DNA of 17,959 nucleotides, from positions 1-17,959 of the forward strand of contig JAJRYW010000612.1 of the NCBI GenBank assembly GCA_024275555.1. The letters run 5' to 3'. The DNA is from Calditrichota bacterium. GTDB taxonomy: Bacteria; Calditrichota; Calditrichia; RBG-13-44-9; J075. Positions within the stretch are counted from its first letter, which is position 1, and the number at the start of each line of letters is the position of its first letter. A program made the translations under genes and the position numbers. This document shows positions 14,705-17,959 of this stretch, one piece after another. The notes under the pieces are model-generated. The model did not search any database and had not been told where the DNA came from. It worked only from the letters and a program-made list of their open reading frames with translations.

Positions 14705-16285
14705 TTATCCAAGCGGCCCGGCCTTTTTAATCGCATCGGAGGCGTCGGTAAATTTTTCAAAGTTTTTCCGGAAACGGGCGGCCAAATCTGCCGCCTGCCG
14801 ATCGTAAGCTTCTTTATCCGCCCAGGTGTTGCGCGGGTCCAGCACTTCCGAGGGAACATTCGGGCAGGCAGTGGGCGTCAATACATTAAAGACCGGATGC
14901 GGCTTGAACTCGGCGCCCTTCAATGTCCCGCTCAGTGCGGCTTTAACCATGGCGCGGGTAAGGCGAATATCCATCCGTTTGCCAATTCCATACGGGCCGC
15001 CCGACCAGCCGGTGTTCACCAACCATACGTCGGCGTTGTGCTTGCGCATTTTCTTGCCCAGCATTTCCGCATAGCGCGTGGCCGGCAAAGGCAGAAAAGG
15101 AGAGCCAAAGCATTCGCTGAAGGTCGTCTGCGGTTCCGTAACCCCGGCTTCTGTCCCGGCCAGTTTGGAAGTATAACCGGAGAGAAAATGATACATGGCC
15201 ATTTCCGGGGTCAATTTGGAGATGGGGGGCAACACGCCAAACGCATCGGCGGTCAGGAACATCACATTCTTGGGATGGTCGCCCATGCCGGGCAGCAGCA
15301 CATTGTCGATGTACTCCAGCGGGTAGGTTGCCCGGGTGTTTTCGGTAATGCTTCCGTCGTCATAATCGATAACCCGCTGATCATTATAGATGACATTCTC
15401 GGCAATCGAGCCGAACCGGATGGCCCGGTATATCTGCGGTTCTTTTTCCAAAGACAGGTTAATGGTCTTGGCGTAGCAGCCGCCTTCAAAGTTGAAGACG
15501 CCGTCGTCTCCCCAGCCATGTTCATCATCGCCAATCAAGCGGCGATCCGGGTCGGCAGACAGACTGGTTTTTCCGGTGCCGGAGAGGCCGAAGAAGAGTG
15601 CGGAGTCGCCGTCGCCGCCCACATTGGCAGAGCAGTGCATCGGGAAGACGCCTTGCTGCGGCAACAAAAAGTTCATGATCGAAAAGAGGGACTTCTTGAT
15701 CTCGCCGCCGTATTGAGTGCCGATCACCAGCACAATTTTTTTGGCCAGGTTGATTACCACGGCGACTTCCGAATTCACCCCGTCAACTTCCGGGGAAGCG
15801 TGGAGCATCGGGGCGTGAAGCACGGTGTAATCAGCCAGATAGCTGTTGGGGTCGTCTTTCTCCCCGGGGCGCACAAATAAGGTGCGGGCAAATAGCGCTC
15901 CCCAGGCTAATTCGCTTACCACCCGAACAGCAACCCGGTAGGAAGGATGCTGGCCAACGAACTGATCTTGCACAAACAAATCTTTCTGCTGAAAATAAGA
16001 GATGACTTTGCTGAACAGACGATCAAATTTTTCCTCGGAAATCGGCCTATTTACTTTGCCCCAGGCAATCAAATCTTTGCTGGACGGTTCTTCCACGATA
16101 AACCGATCATTAGGCGAACGGCCGGTGCGTTCCCCGGTGACAACCATCAACGCGCCGTTCGAAGCCAACTTCCCTTCATCCCGGCGAATTGCATTCTCCA
16201 CCAACTCCGGTGTAGTAAGGTTCCAATTCAAGGAATGCCAGTTTTTTAACCCCAGTTTTTTTAATTGGTTGCTTAGGTAATCCAT
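14705..16285 (-). CDS. pckA: Phosphoenolpyruvate carboxykinase (ATP)
   Basis: Converts oxaloacetate and ATP to phosphoenolpyruvate, CO2 and ADP, the committed step of gluconeogenesis, or runs in reverse in fermentative bacteria. The 526-residue protein has the ATP-type signatures: TGERTGRSPNDRF at 50-62, GTQYGGEIKKSLF at 189-201, the kinase-1a loop GLSGTGKTSLSADP at 233-246, and the kinase-2 metal site LIGDDEHGW at 250-258. The later GYTSKLAGTE and NTGWSGGPYGIGKRMDI segments are also present. The ATG at 16285 follows TGGAGG with 6-base spacing; a GTG four codons upstream overlaps that site and is rejected. The gene is monocistronic, with an intrinsic terminator directly downstream and a 790-base gene-poor region upstream. 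Confidence 0.97.
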   Translation of the reverse strand: MDYLSNQLKKLGLKNWHSLNWNLTTPELVENAIRRDEGKLASNGALMVVTGERTGRSPNDRFIVEEPSSKDLIAWGKVNRPISEEKFDRLFSKVISYFQQKDLFVQDQFVGQHPSYRVAVRVVSELAWGALFARTLFVRPGEKDDPNSYLADYTVLHAPMLHASPEVDGVNSEVAVVINLAKKIVLVIGTQYGGEIKKSLFSIMNFLLPQQGVFPMHCSANVGGDGDSALFFGLSGTGKTSLSADPDRRLIGDDEHGWGDDGVFNFEGGCYAKTINLSLEKEPQIYRAIRFGSIAENVIYNDQRVIDYDDGSITENTRATYPLEYIDNVLLPGMGDHPKNVMFLTADAFGVLPPISKLTPEMAMYHFLSGYTSKLAGTEAGVTEPQTTFSECFGSPFLPLPATRYAEMLGKKMRKHNADVWLVNTGWSGGPYGIGKRMDIRLTRAMVKAALSGTLKGAEFKPHPVFNVLTPTACPNVPSEVLDPRNTWADKEAYDRQAADLAARFRKNFEKFTDASDAIKKAGPLG

Positions 16286-16737
16286 TATAACCTCCACAAA
16301 GTTGTAATTTTAAAGAATTAAATTTCCTCACAAAAACGAGGAGAGAAAATTAATAAAAATGTCAAAGAATAAATACTTTTTAAAAAAAACAGTGTTCAGA
16401 AAACCAATTGAAAAAGACAACGTAGAATATCTCCGGAAAGAGAATAAAGACGACTCTATTGCCGCCGTTTTATTCAACAAGATCAGCTATATTTACGTCA
16501 AAGAATTTAGCAAGCTAAGATATTTGTTAATCTCATAAAACCGGATGAACATGGCTTTTTCACCATCGCGTACAATTACCGGTATTTTAAGCATTTTTCT
16601 ATATTCGACATTTTAAACGAGACCCGACAACTTTTTCAGGTTTGCGGCAGAGATGCATTTTACCGGATCGCAATATTCGCTGCCTTCAAGGGTCATTGTT
16701 GATTCCCGTTGCGGTTGGCATTGGATTTGACTAATAA
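16286..16737. other. AT-rich gene-poor region with decayed-looking open frames
   Basis: Upstream of pckA lies AT-rich sequence that must include its promoter. On the plus strand two overlapping frames give protein-like text without a good start. One is open from 16374 to the stop at 16536-16538 (GTG at 16392, VFRKPIEKDNVEYLRKENKD, then DSIAAVLFNKISYIYV). The other is open from 16511 to a stop at 16700-16702 (FVNLIKPDEHGFFTIAYNYR, then YFKHFSIFDILNETRQLFQ). An ATG at 16360 behind GAGGAGAG runs into a stop after 7 codons. This pattern suits a small frameshifted remnant, but no family was recognised and chance cannot be excluded. Confidence 0.3.
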
Positions 16738-17001
16738 CTGATGTTACGCGATTAGTCCCGGTATTCATGTTGATAAGATTTGTGCTACGCGGGTATTCTT
16801 GACCGCAACGTTCGCAAAAACAACGCAACGAACGCTGTGAATTCGTGTGCGCATACGTTGCGAACGTCGCGTGTTCATTGCGTTCGTTGCGGTTTCGCAA
16901 ATAAAGCTCTTTGGTCAGGGAATGCTCATCACCGAAGCACTTTCAGTAATCTCAAGGTAAGGTGCATTGAAGCGAAAAACTATAATAGCGCGTAACATCA
17001 G
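16738..17001. mobile_element. MITE-like element: 264 bases with 13-base terminal inverted repeats
   Basis: CTGATGTTACGCG at 16738-16750 is repeated exactly in inverted orientation as CGCGTAACATCAG at 16989-17001. Directly outside both ends is TAATAA (16732-16737 and 17002-17007), as expected for a 6-base target-site duplication. The interior is only 238 bases and has no transposase-sized frame, so it is a non-autonomous element or a deleted insertion sequence. It holds strong dyads between 16802 and 16893. It lies 77 bases upstream of the lipoprotein start, between that gene and pckA. The parent transposase family was not identified. Confidence 0.65.
16802..16893. repeat. Cluster of interleaved inverted repeats inside the MITE-like element
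   Basis: Three perfect dyads overlap: CGCAACGAACGC (16824-16835) with GCGTTCGTTGCG (16880-16891), ACGTTCGCAA (16808-16817) with TTGCGAACGT (16858-16867), and ACCGCAACG (16802-16810) with CGTTGCGGT (16885-16893). They cannot all pair at once, so alternative hairpins or a cruciform are possible. Confidence 0.7.
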
Positions 17002-17078
17002 TAATAATTTGAAAATCACGGAACGGCTAATAAGATTTCAACAACCCTTACTATTCACCTAAAAATGGAGGACGAACA

Positions 17079-17552
17079 ATGGTTTCCGGAAACAGAAAGC
17101 TGATATCATTGCCCCGGCGGGGCTCCCTGACCTTCTGGCTGATGGCGGCCCTGCTGTTTCTGCTAAGCGGCTGCGCGACCACCGGCCAATTCCCCACGCT
17201 GAATTTAACCAACGTGGAACTGAGCGAAGCGAATTATCGCATCGTAGCCGCCAATGTACATGGCGAAGCTTCCGCCGGCTACCTGCTGGGCTTCAGCGGG
17301 GCCCTGGGTTCGGAAATGCGCACCCTGGCCCTGTTCCGGGTGTCGGGAAAAGGAATGCTGTACAAGGAAGCTTTAGAGAAATTCTGGCAGAACTTTGAAA
17401 AAACACACGGGCCGATTGAAGGACGGAAATTGGCCCTTGTCAACGTCCGCTACGATTCCGATGCAAAAAATATCCTGGGTCTCTATACGGAACCGACCAT
17501 CTCCATTCGCGCCGATGTGATTGAGTTTATTGACCAGGCAAATGCCAGGTAA
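17079..17552 (+). CDS. Small outer-envelope lipoprotein of unknown function
   Basis: The 157-residue protein has a positively charged N terminus (KLISLPRRGS), a hydrophobic segment (LTFWLMAALLFLLSG) and a lipobox LLSGC with the lipidated Cys at residue 32. The mature part reads NLTNVELSEANYRIVAANVH, then GEASAGYLLGFSGALGSEMR, and later EGRKLALVNVRYDSDAKNIL, a compact alpha/beta pattern. It resembles uncharacterised bacterial lipoproteins with a 'GEAS...G' motif; I cannot name a function. GGAGG at 17067-17071 with 7-base spacing fixes the ATG at 17079. The promoter probably lies near or within the upstream MITE-like element. It may share a transcript with the Smr-domain gene 78 bases downstream. 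Confidence 0.8.
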   Translation: MVSGNRKLISLPRRGSLTFWLMAALLFLLSGCATTGQFPTLNLTNVELSEANYRIVAANVHGEASAGYLLGFSGALGSEMRTLALFRVSGKGMLYKEALEKFWQNFEKTHGPIEGRKLALVNVRYDSDAKNILGLYTEPTISIRADVIEFIDQANAR

Positions 17553-17630
17553 AGAACATTGGATTCCCGGAGAAACGAAATGCCGTTATCCGAATAAAAC
17601 GAAATTGGAATAGGCAATAACGGAGCTACT

Positions 17631-17915
17631 ATGGAGCCGGTCGAACTCCCGATTAACGGTGAATTGGATTTGCATACCTTTCACCCAAAAGAGATTAAAT
17701 CGTTAGTGCCGGACTACATCCGGGCCTGCCAGGAAGCGGGGATTTACCAGATTCGCATTGTGCACGGCAAAGGGAAAGGCGTGCTTCGGGAGCTTGTTCA
17801 TTCCGTTCTGGAGGAAAATCCCGAGGTAGTGCGTTTCTGGCAGGAAGGCAGCGCCGGATCCTGGGGGGCCACCCTGGTGCAGTTGCGCCCCCCGGCAGAT
17901 CCCCGGGAAGGATGA
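17631..17915 (+). CDS. Stand-alone Smr-domain protein
   Basis: The 94-residue protein is a single Smr domain, named after the small MutS-related domain found at the C terminus of MutS2 and linked to nuclease or RNA/DNA-processing activity. It shows LDLH at 12-15, the signature IRIVHGKGKGVLRE at 41-54, and GATLVQL at 79-85, in the right order and at normal spacing. It has no MutS2 or other partner domain. GGAG at 17622-17625 precedes the ATG, and a 7-base inverted repeat (17583-17589 with 17617-17623) overlaps this site. It follows the lipoprotein gene on the same strand. Substrate is unknown. Confidence 0.92.
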   Translation: MEPVELPINGELDLHTFHPKEIKSLVPDYIRACQEAGIYQIRIVHGKGKGVLRELVHSVLEENPEVVRFWQEGSAGSWGATLVQLRPPADPREG

Positions 17916-17959
17916 CCGCTCACAGTTTCATCACCCATGCGGCAACCCACTGCACCCAC

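Noticed and set aside
16316..16366. Promoter of pckA using TTGACA on the minus strand at 16361-16366
   Set aside because: A consensus -35 is present, but no acceptable -10 lies 16-18 bases downstream; other pairs are equally weak.
16613..16900. Minus-strand frame with a Cys-x-x-Cys segment (CFCERCGQEY)
   Set aside because: It crosses the left end of the MITE-like element and its composition comes from the internal CGAACG repeats; it has no recognisable family and only a TTG start.
16737..17002. Integron attC or attI site
   Set aside because: The words GATGTTACGC resemble part of a class 1 attI, but no attC-type core sites, cassette gene or integrase are present, and the adjoining TAATAA duplication fits transposition better.
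1..17959. CRISPR array, tRNA, rRNA or tmRNA gene
   Set aside because: No regularly spaced direct repeats, cloverleaf-like segments or conserved rRNA words were seen, though this was judged by eye only.

Overview
The window reads as an ordinary bacterial chromosome segment of moderate GC. Genes start mostly on ATG, with a few GTG or TTG starts, behind AGGAGG-like ribosome binding sites. A SigZ-type sigma factor, a TonB-C protein, a sec-exported lipoprotein, an ATP-type PEP carboxykinase and a MEMO1-family protein together suggest a Gram-negative bacterium of the Fibrobacteres-Chlorobi-Bacteroidetes/Calditrichota kind. That placement is an inference from gene content only, and no rRNA or tRNA gene is present to test it.

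Layout. 1-57: possible C-terminal tail of an unidentified gene. 224/266-1243 (+): a SigZ-like ECF sigma factor and a STAS-domain protein whose phosphorylatable serine position is a glutamate. 1390-6365 (+): cell-surface polysaccharide genes, namely dTDP-glucose 4,6-dehydratase, an asparagine-synthase-like gene interrupted by an in-frame stop, a nucleotide-sugar (UDP-glucose type) dehydrogenase, and dTDP-4-dehydrorhamnose 3,5-epimerase, the last two overlapping by 4 bases. 6392-8926 (-): a class I/II aminotransferase followed 3 bases later by a MEMO1-family (AmmeMemoRadiSam protein B) gene with an extra N-terminal domain. 9176-9919 (+): two adjacent paralogous small membrane proteins of unknown function. 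10018-11770 (-): smpB and tyrS as one operon. 12103-12900 (+): a response regulator with an unclassified helical C-terminal domain. Its 3' end overlaps by 32 bases a convergent gene (12869-14413, -) for a secreted protein that joins a right-handed beta-helix to a TonB C-terminal domain. 14705-16285 (-): pckA with a clear intrinsic terminator. 16286-17078: the only long gene-poor stretch. It holds decayed-looking open frames and a 264-base element with 13-base terminal inverted repeats, a 6-base target duplication and strong internal dyads. 17079-17915 (+): a small lipoprotein and a stand-alone Smr-domain protein.

How the genes fit together. RmlB and RmlC supply two of the four steps of dTDP-rhamnose synthesis, and the nucleotide-sugar dehydrogenase would supply a uronic acid precursor, so the first third serves surface glycan synthesis. 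TyrS and SmpB serve translation and ribosome rescue. PckA controls the gluconeogenic step at oxaloacetate/PEP. The less explained parts are the degraded asparagine-synthase-like gene, the paralogous membrane pair, the beta-helix/TonB-C fusion, the N-terminally extended MEMO protein, and the MITE-like element upstream of the lipoprotein.
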